Shown: positions 10,976 through 21,921 of the stretch, piece after piece
Layout: the number at the start of each line of letters is the position of its first letter
How positions within the stretch are numbered: the stretch's first letter is position 1
Assembly: GCA_963978905.1 (NCBI GenBank)
Contig: OZ022259.1
Span: forward strand, 11,160,001-11,224,000
Length of the DNA stretch: 64,000 nt
DNA from: Trichostrongylus colubriformis
Lineage: Eukaryota > Nematoda > Chromadorea > Rhabditida > Trichostrongylidae
Direction: 5' to 3'
Translations under genes and position numbers: made by a program
Notes under the pieces: generated by a model
Seen by the model: only the letters and a program-made list of their open reading frames with translations
What the model was told of the DNA's origin: nothing
Database searches by the model: none

Positions 10976-12654
10976 GAGATAACGATCCTCGGTACCTATT
11001 GAGCGGAATTCTGATCTTCTAATCACAGGCTACTACAATATCTCGTATATTCAATATCAAGTACGCCCAGTTGAAGCCACATCGCTACTGGTTGTTTTTT
11101 TAAAGATTCCTTTCCTGGTATTCTTATTCATGACTTACATTCTGGAACGACATATTCCTTGTGTTGCATGTCAATTAGCATAATATCAGTGAGCAGCTTA
11201 GCCTTCTAGTTTCCCATTCATCATGGAGAACCGCATAGAAACATTTCCATGTTAGTCTCCACAACAGAACGAATCACGTCTGGTTGCATTTAACAGTGTA
11301 AAGGATAATCTTGACTAATCTCGCTGCAGCTCAGCTTTTGAATATATATGGCAGGATTCTACATTTTTTGAAGGCATGTGCCACGACTATTTTGACGTCC
11401 AATAAGAGAAAAATATGCCCGATGTATAAATAAATAGAAAATAGAGATCATACCCTCCTTCCCCCCCCCCCTTCCACATATGCACCGTTGCTTCAGTGGA
11501 TTTTTGCCAAGAGACACGTGAAACGGAATGAACCACATTGCAAACATCCGACCACTGGAAACCACTGAGCCCTATTCACCACCGTGAACGGAGATGCGAG
11601 GGTTAGCACACTGCAAATCGGCGAATCCCTAATGTAAGGTCAATGGTAAAGTCGAAAGTCAAAGGAAAATTACAAATAATCTGCATTCGTTTACAGGAAA
11701 GGGGGTTCAAGCAGACGATATTTTCCGCTCTTCAAGAGGCCTATCGCTGAGTTGGACCAGATAGAGGAGCTCTGATTTAGTTTTCTGCATACCGTCGCCA
11801 TGTGTCATAGACCCGCGTTGCACCGATCGATAGGTCAGTGATGCCGTGTGTCGGAAAAGACGTCCACCCCCAAACCATAAAATGTAACGAGGACACATTA
11901 TTCGCGCTATAGGCTGTGTTTTTATCCACCACGACTGTACGTAATACACTCAATTTTGTTTCAAATAGGTTATCAATTGGCCGTGCTCACACGTCCTGAA
12001 TACCTCTTTCAGATGTTGTAGATGGTTTCGGGACCTTTGGGAGGTGAGGAGATGGCCGTGTCACTTTGGCCTCACACGACAACTCTCTCCTCATAAGGGG
12101 CAAATTGAATGGAAGTTCCAACCCTTTTATTTTGCTATCTGATAATCACGTGAGCTCTTTGATAATTCACACAAATGTACGTCAACGCACTGAGCCTGCC
12201 ACCACCATGCGTCCACAAAACCTAACCTTAAAAACACACTTCGCGATATTCAACTGAGTTGAGATACCGCCTTAGGCAGCAGATTCCTGAGTAACTAGCC
12301 AGTTTGCGCCTTTTTGCACTGCCACAGTGCCACCTCGTGGCGCTGAACGTACTCGAACCAACGCTGACCGAGTCACTCACTTGAGCTCCCTTGTTGGCCA
12401 GCTGAGCAAAATGGGTATGATCGGAGTGGACTCGAGGAGGTGTAACGCAGCGAATGCGCACTGGAGGCGCAAAAGGGTGCAACCTGGATAGTCACCCAAG
12501 GAACTTATAGGTGTGTCCTCAAGTTCATGCCTACATGAGAACAGAATGGCCGTCGGGTTAGGTGCATACCCTGTTGGGAGATTGGGTGCATACTATCTAT
12601 TAGTTTTTTCGCTGTCAACAATGTTCCGGCGGTGATGAAGTCTGCTACTCGGGT
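10976..12654. other. No gene seen; poly-C tract near 11460
   Basis: AT-rich sequence with a homopolymer C run at about 11461-11472. No exon, RNA gene or multi-copy repeat was recognised. Confidence 0.4.
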
Positions 12655-13185
12655 AGAGGACGATAGATCGAATTTCCGCGCGACCGCCAGCGGCAAACGG
12701 CACGGCGAGTGCTAGTCGTTTGGAATTCCGCTCAAGACGCAATGGGCTGGTACCGTTAGGGACCTTTAAAGATTGCACCTATTTTCAGCTCGGGCGACTA
12801 TTTGCTTTTGTTCTTATGCTCTCTGAGAGAACTGAAATATAAAAAGTAATAAATGTTATTCTCTCTCATTCTGCAGTGAGTGATCCATAGAAGTCCCTTC
12901 AGGAGCATTAAAAGTTGACGAAACCTATCAAGGATAACACAACAATCAACAACAGCCTCAAGTACAATAGAAGCAGTGATAGCTATGCCTTTATTAGCTC
13001 TGAAGGACGAAAACTCATATTGCAGTCATGGGGAATTCTAATTCATGACATATTGCTAAAAATAGGTGCAATCTTCAAAGGTTCCTCACGGTACCAGCCC
13101 AGCTTGGCGGAACCCCATCCGACTCGTACTGATGGCGTCGCGAAAGCGACGCCGCCAGCAAAAATTCGACCTATCGAACGACACC
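12655..13185. mobile_element. Foldback element with ~130-bp inverted arms
   Basis: The left arm (about 12657-12785) and the complement of the right arm (about 13064-13182) share GATAG(A/G)TCGAATTT ends and the inner blocks GGGCTGGTACCGT, GACCTTTAAAGATTGCACC and ACCTATTTT. The middle (12790-13060) is unrelated AT-rich DNA. A diverged relative is at 2784-3095. No transposase is present. Confidence 0.7.
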
Positions 13186-14577
13186 CCTGCTACTCTCGGT
13201 TGGCCTCATCTAATGGAGGATGAATATCGCACAAAGATTCGATAACGCACAGTCGTGACCAACTGGTGCTCAGTGAAATCGAGTTTACGATGTAGTCGTC
13301 AAAGGCATGGTGGAGCTAAAAATGTGTTAATGAGAAACATTGCTGTTCTGTAGGACGTTATTGTTGGTTTCGCCCATGATTTAACTCTGATGCGCGAGCT
13401 CTAACCATATGAAAATCACTTTCATTCATACATTCATTCATTCATTCACTCGCCCACTCATTCACTCAATTCCTTTAATTCATTCTCTGACATTTCTGCA
13501 TCTTTGGCTCTCTTCACTTACTGTTTCCTCTTCATGTCAGCTCCCTTCATTCGGTATGGTGCGTACTCGTTGCTCCTAATTTCGTCCATGAAATACCGAC
13601 TCATCTGAAATTACAGTGCTTTGATTGTATCAACATTATTGTAAAAAATTGATCTCTGAAGAAATTGTCATGCCGAACGCGAAGATATTCGCTGAATTGC
13701 CTGTTATCCCCCTGATATTATTGTATCATACAACGTGGATTTCAAGTAATCGGGATTATCTAAGTATGTTCCTGATTATTTTTGAGGTTTACATGAATTT
13801 GTTATCTACCTACGATCTAATGAATTTTTAATCCGCCCACGATTTTTGCTCTTCTCCGTCTACTTGAAAGAAGGGCATCAAAACAGAATTCCGCCTCGCT
13901 TAGTTCAAAACACTATGTCATTCCGAATAGTAAAATTAATGCCCAGGTACCCATAGTTGTTCGATGACTTCTTTCTTCTGAAGCGGGATAATTCAAAGGA
14001 GAAAATTCCCATGTTTGGAGCACTTCAACGTATCAGTCGTCCTCTACTTTCCCCAGAGGAAGGATTGCCCCATGTGTCGTATCTATTCCATCGAGAAAAA
14101 GTAGAACTGGTTATTTATGTAAATGTATAAAGGTCAGAAGTTACTCAGTTCTTGTAAAAAAAAGTCCCTTTGATGGATAACTCGGCCTACATTTCAGCGG
14201 CTTTCGATAAATGGAGTTCCTGTTCGAATGTGGTCACTTTGCATAGTGTCGCACTATTCAAAATTCCATGGAATCATTCCTCCATTTCTAAGTGAATTGG
14301 TCTGATATGTCTTGAACCCGTTTTTTTCAGCTGGTACACTAGCTTCGCCATAATTAGATGATCTTTATAAATAAGAATATAATTTGATTAAGCAGCACAT
14401 AACGCAGTAGCCAGAAGCGTATGTGCACAATCCGTCCACAAATCAGCAAGTAATGTATGTATCTCTTCGAATCGAGTAGTGCTACTAGAGAAGACTGAGG
14501 AAAGTAACACCCAGAGCTAAATGTTGTTAGAGGAAATCGTTCACAAAAATTTCATGAATCTTACTTCAGCGCTATTA
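13186..14577. other. No gene; ATTC microsatellite near 13420-13480
   Basis: A (ATTC)n microsatellite with CATTCATTCATT runs lies at about 13425-13480. The rest shows no recognisable exon, RNA gene or repeat family. Confidence 0.5.
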
Positions 14578-15472
14578 ACCCAGAGCTACCCCATTACCTC
14601 TCCAGCCGATGTGGTCGAAGAGGTGGTTTTTGGAAACTTTTCGATTTGGCTGCAGACTTCTACCCGAGGGTAGTTCGACCCGGAGAACACGAATATGACA
14701 TTCTTTTGGCGCAAAACTGCTTGGCTCCTGCGCCATCAGGCGCCGGCGCTAAAATGGAGTGGATCACCAAACTCGCACAAAATTTGTCCTAAGGGGTAGC
14801 TTGACTTCCTGAGTAAGAATATTACACTCAATATACATCACATTCATAGAGAATAACAGAGAGAATCATGGTAAACCTTTTACGCTTTTCTCCTTTATCC
14901 TGAGCTGAAATTGCGGTATGGAGGATTGGCGCCTGCGCCTATGGCGTGGGCGTCAAGCAGTCTCTTTCTAAACGAGTGTCATGTTTGTGTTCTACGAGTC
15001 GAAATACCGCTTTGGACAAATTTTGAGCTAGTTTGGTGATCCACCCCAATGTGGCATCGGTGCCCATGGCGCAGGCGCCAGGCGGTTTCGTGTCAAACGA
15101 ATGCCATATTCGTGTTCTACGGGTCGAAGTACTCCTGGGTAGAAGTTTGCAGCTAAATCGAAAGGCTTTCCAAAATCACTTCTTCGACCGGAGTGCGTGC
15201 AGATATGCCAGCAAATCGCTTCGCGGCGTTTCACTCACGGCGCCAACAGTACGACTTGCGAATCGATTGCTTTTGGTAGCCCGGCAGAGCGTGGCTGCGT
15301 CACACCTGCGCTTCCAACCATGCACACTGCCTCGCTTGAAGGCTGCCGTGCCCTGCCACTGGCACTCGGACCCGCCGCGCCGCTCGCCGCGGGCGGCCAC
15401 GCGATTCGCTGTCATATCTGCGCGCACCTCTTCGACCGCATCGGTTGAAGAGGTAGTGGGGTAGCTCTGGGT
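14578..15472. mobile_element. Long hairpin element carrying a nested MITE
   Basis: The left end (ACCCAGAGCTACCCCATTAC) is matched by the complement of the right end (GTAGTGGGGTAGCTCTGGGT, 15453-15472). The arms extend inward: 14594-14797 pairs with 15020-15189, sharing TTTCGATTTGGCTGCA, GAACACGAATATG and GGTGATCCAC words. A second element (15191-15429) has been inserted in the right arm, splitting it close to its terminus. Removing it restores the hairpin. There is no coding capacity. Confidence 0.75.
15191..15429. mobile_element. Nested MITE with 9-bp target duplication
   Basis: The ends are GAGTGCGTGCAGATATG and the complement of CATATCTGCGCGCACCT. The 9 bases CTTCGACCG occur immediately on both sides (15182-15190 and 15430-15438), as expected for a 9-bp target-site duplication, which is typical of Mutator-like elements. 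The interior is GC-rich and similar to 10750-10975 and 40855-41100. Open frames across it (15033-15625, both strands) are repeat artefacts. Confidence 0.8.
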
Positions 15473-15519
15473 AAATAGTGCCCTCCCTTCTATTAGAATC
15501 ACTGTACTGAGACAGCACA

Positions 15520-15875
15520 TGAATAGAAACACGAAGAGAATCGAGAAAGTTCCTTTGTTTCTGAGCAGAGATCGGAAATCGGGAGAAGAGCACTTTGTTT
15601 GAGATACCGCCACGTCCTCCGCCACAACATTTGAACAGCCGTCAGCGATCAGGCGTAGTCAATTTTCGCGCTCAATTGACTTGCTTTTCACTCTGCTTCT
15701 GCGTCTCCGACCTCGTGGCCGTCGCCTCTTTGCTCCTAGAGCCTCCTGAAGCCGCTCCCTCTCGGATATCTCACCTCGTTGGTGGACACTTTGAGGAGCT
15801 CTGTCTCAGTTGGATTCTTTTTTGCGTGAAACTTTGCATGCGGCCCGTAACTAGCAAATACCCTACTAAATATAA
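15520..15875. mobile_element. Degenerate TTAA-hairpin family copy
   Basis: Contains CGGGAGAAGAGCA, ACAACATTTGAACAG, TCAGCG and, further right, GCGTGAAACTTTGCATGCGG followed by GCAAATAC. The same ordered blocks occur at 40580-41280, and the right-hand part also at 27.2 and 31.5 kb. The ends are not intact. Confidence 0.6.
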
Positions 15876-16973
15876 TCGGCTAAGTGTGTCTGTCGGTGCG
15901 CGTGTGCTTGTGTGATGTATTTGACCGGAAACTCACATCTCGCGTCGCAGCAAGTATGGATGATCCAATTAATGGTGGGTACCTTTTTAACGGTGGATGA
16001 TCCAATTAATGTTGGGTGATCCAACTCGATAACGGTTGATAGGATTCGATGAAGAGGCATAGACGACTGTTACAAAGTCCGTTCAGTTTTTGTGGGTAAC
16101 AGTGGAATGCTCACATTCACACATATTGTGGGGTACGGATACCTCAGTGGTGACTTACCAAAAGTGATAACAGCTTAATGGGGCTGATAAGAGCTATTAG
16201 GAAGTGGTTGGGATAAATCCGCTACATCGCTTATTCTACTTACTATACGACCGCTATAGTAAAAGCGTCTAATGCTCAGTGCCACTGGGTGAACATATTT
16301 TATTTTTGATATCAGTGCAGATGCATGGAGCGCTAGATTGCCTAGCACGCCAAATAATGGTGCACATCCCTGATGCTGCGATATACATGAGTGATCAAGA
16401 TACGATCCAGATTTGTGATAGCAAAGCAAAATTCATTCTCTCATGAAGTGCCAGCACCAAAACTGGCCATCGAGCGCAAGATTATGCAAAATTCCAAATA
16501 GTGGAACACATTTACAAAAACGATAAGCATCGGTGACTGGCGTATGGATCTACTACCAACATGTAAGAATTAGGCTCAGCAAGTGTACAAAATTGCTACC
16601 AATCGAAGCAATCGAATCCAAAAGTCTCGATCGTTCAACTGTCTAAACTCCCAATATTAATCACATCAGCCAAAGTGTTAAATGACTAGCTGATAAGCAC
16701 ATTTCATAGCTGATCCACTTGAATTACGTCGATATTATTGTAATGACAAGTGGTTACCACCGCTAGATTACTTACTCGACAGACAAAAAGTGACCTTCTT
16801 TAGGGTATGATATGCAGTGGTAAATAACTAGTTATCGACAAGTAATAGCTCAAGCACTAGATGCTTACCAGCGACATGCTTCGTACTCCGATATCAGTAG
16901 TAACGGGATATTTCGACCGCTGATTGCGTGGAATTCCGAGTAGTGATAGGTACTCGTTGAGATACCAGCTGAC
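15876..16973. other. No gene; short direct repeat at 15957-16010
   Basis: GATGATCCAATTAATG occurs twice (about 15958 and 15997), followed by a third partial copy. No exon or RNA gene was seen. Confidence 0.45.
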
Positions 16974-17214
16974 GGGGTGTGTACCCTTACATCAGGATGC
17001 CGCACTGCGGCATGTCGCAAGCGAAGCAATGCGGACGAGCTAAAGGCGCCATGTTGTTGGGTCCCGAAGCGATTAGAAGTCAACTGCATATCGCACCCGT
17101 GGCATTACGTTGTAATCGTTCTGAGACCCAACCACCGCGACGCGCATAGTTCGCACACACTGTGTCGCACGCCGCTCGTCGTCGTGCGGCATCCGGATGT
17201 AAGGATACATACCC
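16974..17214. mobile_element. MITE, GTACCCTTAC family, copy 2
   Basis: Left end GGGGTGTGTACCCTTACATC and right end complementary to it (GATGTAAGGATACATACCCC). The interior words GCGGCATGTCGC, GCGGACGAGC and GGCGCCATGTTGTTGGGTCC match copies 1 and 3. This is the best preserved of the three copies. The open frames over it (16865-17307) are not genes. Confidence 0.8.
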
Positions 17215-18405
17215 CAGCAGACGCACATCACCTCGCGCATACAACGGGAATGCATGCAAAATGGGTTTGATCGATACCGTCTGGTTTGGTAGGAGGATAA
17301 AATTCACGGAATTCCGTCTCCTTTATTCCTCCTGTGGGATGTTCATCTACGAATACCTTTCGAATGATGATAGCGAACAATCGATATCAATCAAGCCCAT
17401 TTTGCCTGCTTCCCTACTTGATGCGCGCAGTAGTGTGCGCCAGCACAACTGGCAACAAATGTAAGGGGGGGGGGGACAGAAGAACTTCTACTTCCGTGGA
17501 CGATTTCTCCACTCTGTAAGAGCTCATCTGCATGGAATAGTTAATCAAATATTCCTTCGCTTTTAAATGAAAGCTGAATGCCTGGCGCATCCGCAAAAAT
17601 TTGATTATACTGCACACATATTCTTAGAATGTCATCGCAGTGATGACATATCTAGCCGAAGCCATCCATGATTCGTGTCATAGTCAACATGCGAGGTACT
17701 TTTGTTAGAATTATTATATTTTCTGTGTCAGACCACTCTGTTTCACTACAGGGACGAATGTTGGAGTTGAACAGTACTAGCATCCGCTTGGGGATTTTGC
17801 ATAAACAAGGAGGCGATGGATGATCCAGGCGATAGATAGCCATCACCTATCAAGCACCTGAATCATCTGCTTTTGCTCGATAGCTAATAGCCATCACCAA
17901 CGAAGCTGAGCAGAGACAAAAAACCACAGAGTAAAAACTTGAAAAAATTATAGATTTCGAAGTCAACAGCATACGACCGCTGAGAGCCTGAAGAAGTGGT
18001 GGAGAGGCGCGTCAAGTGCGATATCGTTGAAGCAAAGGAAGAATTGCACAGAAAAAATGGCGCCATTTACAAGAACAGAAGACCGCACCAAGGTGTTGGA
18101 CTAAACAGCGGAAGAGAGGAAGAAGGCGGAAGTAAAAGATAAGCGGCTGAAGCAAGTCAAGCAATTGGGGTAATGCAGACAAACGAAGCAAAAACTTTTG
18201 AAGAACTCAGGTTTAATCAGATGACCAAACGGGTTGGTGATCGAAGAGTTAGGTAGTGATGCGCAACACTACCGTTGGCAAGCGACTGATATAAAAATTA
18301 GTGAATAAGCGATGTTGGGGGCAAGAAATGGACGGTCATGGTTAAAGGCGATGAAATGGAGGTGTGTGCAAGTGTTCCGATCAGGGTTGCGCGAGGTCAG
18401 GACAC
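17215..18405. other. No gene seen; poly-G near 17464
   Basis: A G run occurs at about 17464-17475. No exon-like structure or repeat with another copy was noticed. Confidence 0.4.
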
Positions 18406-18733
18406 GGGTGACGGTTAGGACACACGTTTATCAGGGCCGCCAGGTCAAGCGGTGACCGCCCATCTCTTTAACGCATTCTCTGTTACAGTTTCCTCCAAAG
18501 ATACTGGTCTTGATATTTTTTTGGATTTTGAAGCTACATTGGCAAGCTTATGCCCTTCACTCAGCATCCTTGTAGTAAATTCCAGCGATAGTTTGAAAAG
18601 CGAAATAGATCTGAACGGAGTATAGGATTTACGCGAACAAACTCTTCGAATAACCTATGTGACAGGCTAATGGCTACAGCCTGTCACAGGGTCATAGGTT
18701 GAGGTCCAAATCCGTGTGTCCCAACCTACACCC
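18406..18733. mobile_element. MITE, GGGACACACGG family, copy 1
   Basis: Left end GGGTGACGGTTAGGACACAC; right end CCGTGTGTCCCAACCTACAC followed by CC. These are inverted relative to each other. Sub-terminal words (AGGGCCGCCAGGTCA, GCCTGTCACAGGGTCATAGG) recur at 21696-21921 and 50448-50685. Non-coding; superfamily uncertain. Confidence 0.75.
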
Positions 18734-21042
18734 GTCAGGATACCAGGCAAATCATCACTACATAAACGACGAAATTAACATTCTCATGAGACTAAAACTC
18801 TTTATCACGGACTGTTACAATAACTGGCTTCACCTTGTCTATAGATCTTATTTGCTTTCAGTTAAAAATTGCCTTTCAGTTAAAAATTGTAACTAATGGA
18901 AGATGTAACAATTCAAGTATTTATATTACAAACATGCAACATTATTACAGAACTAACTTTAAAAGCATCAGCCTTCTTTATTTGGCCTTTATATTCGGCA
19001 TAATTTGAACAGCTACGTAGCCGAAACCTTGAGATCAGTAGCGCACAGTTGTCTTACAAGACAAGCCCACTCATAAGAGACCTGACTCCTCACGAATCAC
19101 CGGAACGCTTGCCACACACCCGGACATTATTTGAGTTTTTTCGTCACTTATGTCGAAGGCAGTGATAGGGGAAATTTGGATAAATAGCAAAAAATGTAGC
19201 GAATTTTAAAGCTTGGAAATACGACGGTGAAGAGAAAACGAAAGAAAATGGCCAAAGAACCAGGATTCGGGACCCCCTTCCCACCGTCGATTCTCGACGC
19301 GGACGATCTCTCCGACAAAAGGCGAGCTGTGCGAACGAGTTTTACATTGGCATGTTGTCAATTAGTAAGCCTGAGGAGGTTCGGAAAAGCGACTACATCT
19401 ATTTCCTGGAGTTAGTTTCAAGCTAAAACTGAGAAGGCGCGTCGGGATGAGCCCTGCCGCATCTCCTTGGCCACCCTCACGTAGCCAGTCAGGAATCACG
19501 TCGCCTGTAAGCGGGGTCTGTCACAAGAGCTGACAACAACAGTGGTTCGTGTGAGGTAGAGGCGAAACGGACCATTCCTTTCTTTAATGTCTTTCTTCAT
19601 TTAGCCCCTAACATACCTTGGCGATTTTATTCAAAAGTGTCAGTGTTAAGCGTTACGCCGTCTCTACAGCTCAGGGGCCGCTTTCGACTAAGGTTTCGCC
19701 ATAAATAAACATCCTAGGCTCATAGTTCCCAGGTGAGTGACTTCTTTCAGAAGTTTCCAACCGCATTATCCCTACTGCTCTCATTAACAGTGCTCGGCCC
19801 TTTTGTTGAAGAGCTCGCCTTCTTGAGGTAACGGTGGGAGCGGATCTTTTTTCACTTATTTTTGACCGTTTCATATCGTTTTTTATTCACTTTCGTAACA
19901 GTAAGCACCTGAACGTTCGTATACAATAATCTTTTAATATTCGGCTTTGACCACTCATTTCACGGGTGTATTGGACCCGGCCAATCACTTAGGGGTTCTC
20001 ATTGCTCACATTACCCTACCTCTGGGTTTAAGAGAGGTACAGCACTGAAGCGCATTTTAAGAGAGGTACTGCGTTGACGTAGGCAATGTGAGACAGGCAA
20101 TGACTGCTGTTTATTCGGCTACAGCAATTATTCGATATTGGTTCAAAAGAAGTCGAGTATAGAGTGATTGTTGCGGCTGTCCTCAAGGGACAAGCTACCC
20201 ACATCATCCCATCACAGCTTCCCACACTGGGAAACAAAAAGGATCCAAAAAGAAAGGCACTAATGCATGTAAATGAGTTTATGAAGAATTTTCCAGTCAA
20301 ATGTTTTACGACCTAACAAACTCTGGCATTTGGTAAAGAAGCTGTCTATCATCCTTGAAAAAGTTGCTACACATTGAAAAACATAGTGTTGTGGCTCAGA
20401 GAATAGGATATGGCGAACAATAGCTGAAAATGGACAACTTTTAAGGGTCACGGGTTTTCTCAAAAGAAACATCCACGAAACAAAGATGGATAACGATGTT
20501 ATTGAAATGCTGGCGACAGATACGAGCTCGAATCAACCCAGTAGAGAAAAACGCAGCTATGCTTCGTACACCAACCGTCTATGGGATTTTTTTTGTAAGT
20601 GCAAAGAAGCACTACCGCATTTCCTTGCAGAATAGCAGATAAAATATAGGATCAGTGGAAAAAATAACGATAATAGCGACGCTATAGGGATTGGCAGATT
20701 CCTTTCCATTTCTGTCAAGCGATTAATTGGCACCAGGGTTCATTATCTCGAGCGAGAATTATTCCTTTTCAACAGCGAAAAAGATCCACGAGTCATTCAT
20801 CAGGCTTTGCAAAGATTCAATCTCATCTGCAGTTTTGAGTGGAAGTCAAATGCACGCTATTGCTGATTGCTGAGTGTGACCTTGCAGGCTGCAAGAGCAT
20901 AATATGAGCATAATTAAGCTTTAAGGAAGTTCTAACCTAATCATGCCTTCAGAATACAGTTATTAACGAGTGGAATAATTGTATTCAAATAAGCAGTCCA
21001 AGGGTAAAGGATATGAAATGCTATGCTTCTCAACTACCGTAC
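18734..21042. other. No confident gene
   Basis: No protein family recognised. Minus-strand frames at 20028-20226 and a possible 8-nt exon at 20881-20888 are phase-compatible with the candidate signal-peptide exon at 21043-21120, but nothing confirms them. Confidence 0.3.
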
Positions 21043-21120
21043 CTCTGGTGTGAACTGTTCCCTTTGGCAGTTGACGAAAACGACAAGCGTAGCGATGAAG
21101 ATCACTAACAGACGATGCAT
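21043..21120 (-). CDS. Candidate first exon of a secreted peptide
   Basis: A minus-strand ATG opens a 26-codon frame beginning MHRLLVIFIATLVVFVNC, a strong signal-peptide pattern with likely cleavage before QREQ. The exon ends at CCAGAG followed by GTACGG, an acceptable donor. TTTCACACAG lies 2 nt before the ATG and could be a trans- or cis-splice acceptor. One phase-compatible continuation is an 8-nt exon at 20881-20888 and then a Cys-bearing frame from 20226 to 20028 (SCDGMMWVACP...NNCCSR), but this is speculative. No family recognised. Confidence 0.35.
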
Positions 21121-21695
21121 GGCTGTGTGAAAGTCGAATGATTCGAACGCCTCCGGCAGTATATCCCCAGCCCGCCTCTCGACGATGCCGAATGGTTGGC
21201 TCCACCCTCTTAATCGCATGCATTCCCCGCCCACATGAGATAGTGGCCACGAGAAAGACCTGAACAGTGGCTCGATACAGCAAGAATATAGTAGTGATTG
21301 GTTCCGAGGTTATCCAAGGCCGCTTTCCCTCAACTTTTACTAGCACCAGAAACAGGGAATGGGCAACTCGCTGGCTATGTAGTACCACTGTAGTCGTAAG
21401 ACTTACTGCGTCGGTTACTGATCACCCCGGACTGAATTTATTGAGAACTACAATTTGAATGCCATTATAATGTAGATATCCATTGGGTATAAATAAACAG
21501 AAAAGTAACTCAACTGAAAGCGAGCGTAGTGGAAGAAAAATACATTCTGCGCGTGGATAACAAGGTTACTGTATGGAATCTCCTTGAAGCGTAGGTAGGA
21601 GTATCTTACTGCCGTCCCAGAGGAGACGCATATTTTAGCTTTGTCAACTGAGTTGAGACCAGACTAGAGCCAAGAGGCCAGAGGCAGAGAAGGAG

Positions 21696-21921
21696 GGGTG
21701 ACGGTTGGGACACACGGTCAGTAGGGCCACTAGGTTACGCGGTAACCATGCACATCCCTTAAACTCGCTCTCTATAACTGTTTTCTCTAGAGACAACAAC
21801 GGAACAAACCAAGGAGGATAGGGTTTGTATAAGCGAAGTCTTAATGTATGTCACGGGCAAAGGCCACAGGCTCTCACAGGGTCGCAGGCCTAGGCCAAAC
21901 CGTGTGTCCCAACCTACACCC
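21696..21921. mobile_element. MITE, GGGACACACGG family, copy 2
   Basis: Ends GGGTGACGGTTGGGACACAC on the left and CGTGTGTCCCAACCTACACC on the right, inverted. The interior AGGGCCACTAGGTTACGCGG is close to the copy at 50448. Non-coding. Confidence 0.8.

Noticed and set aside
15033..15625. Overlapping long frames on both strands
   Set aside because: They coincide with the nested GC-rich MITE and the hairpin arm, whose GC content removes stops.
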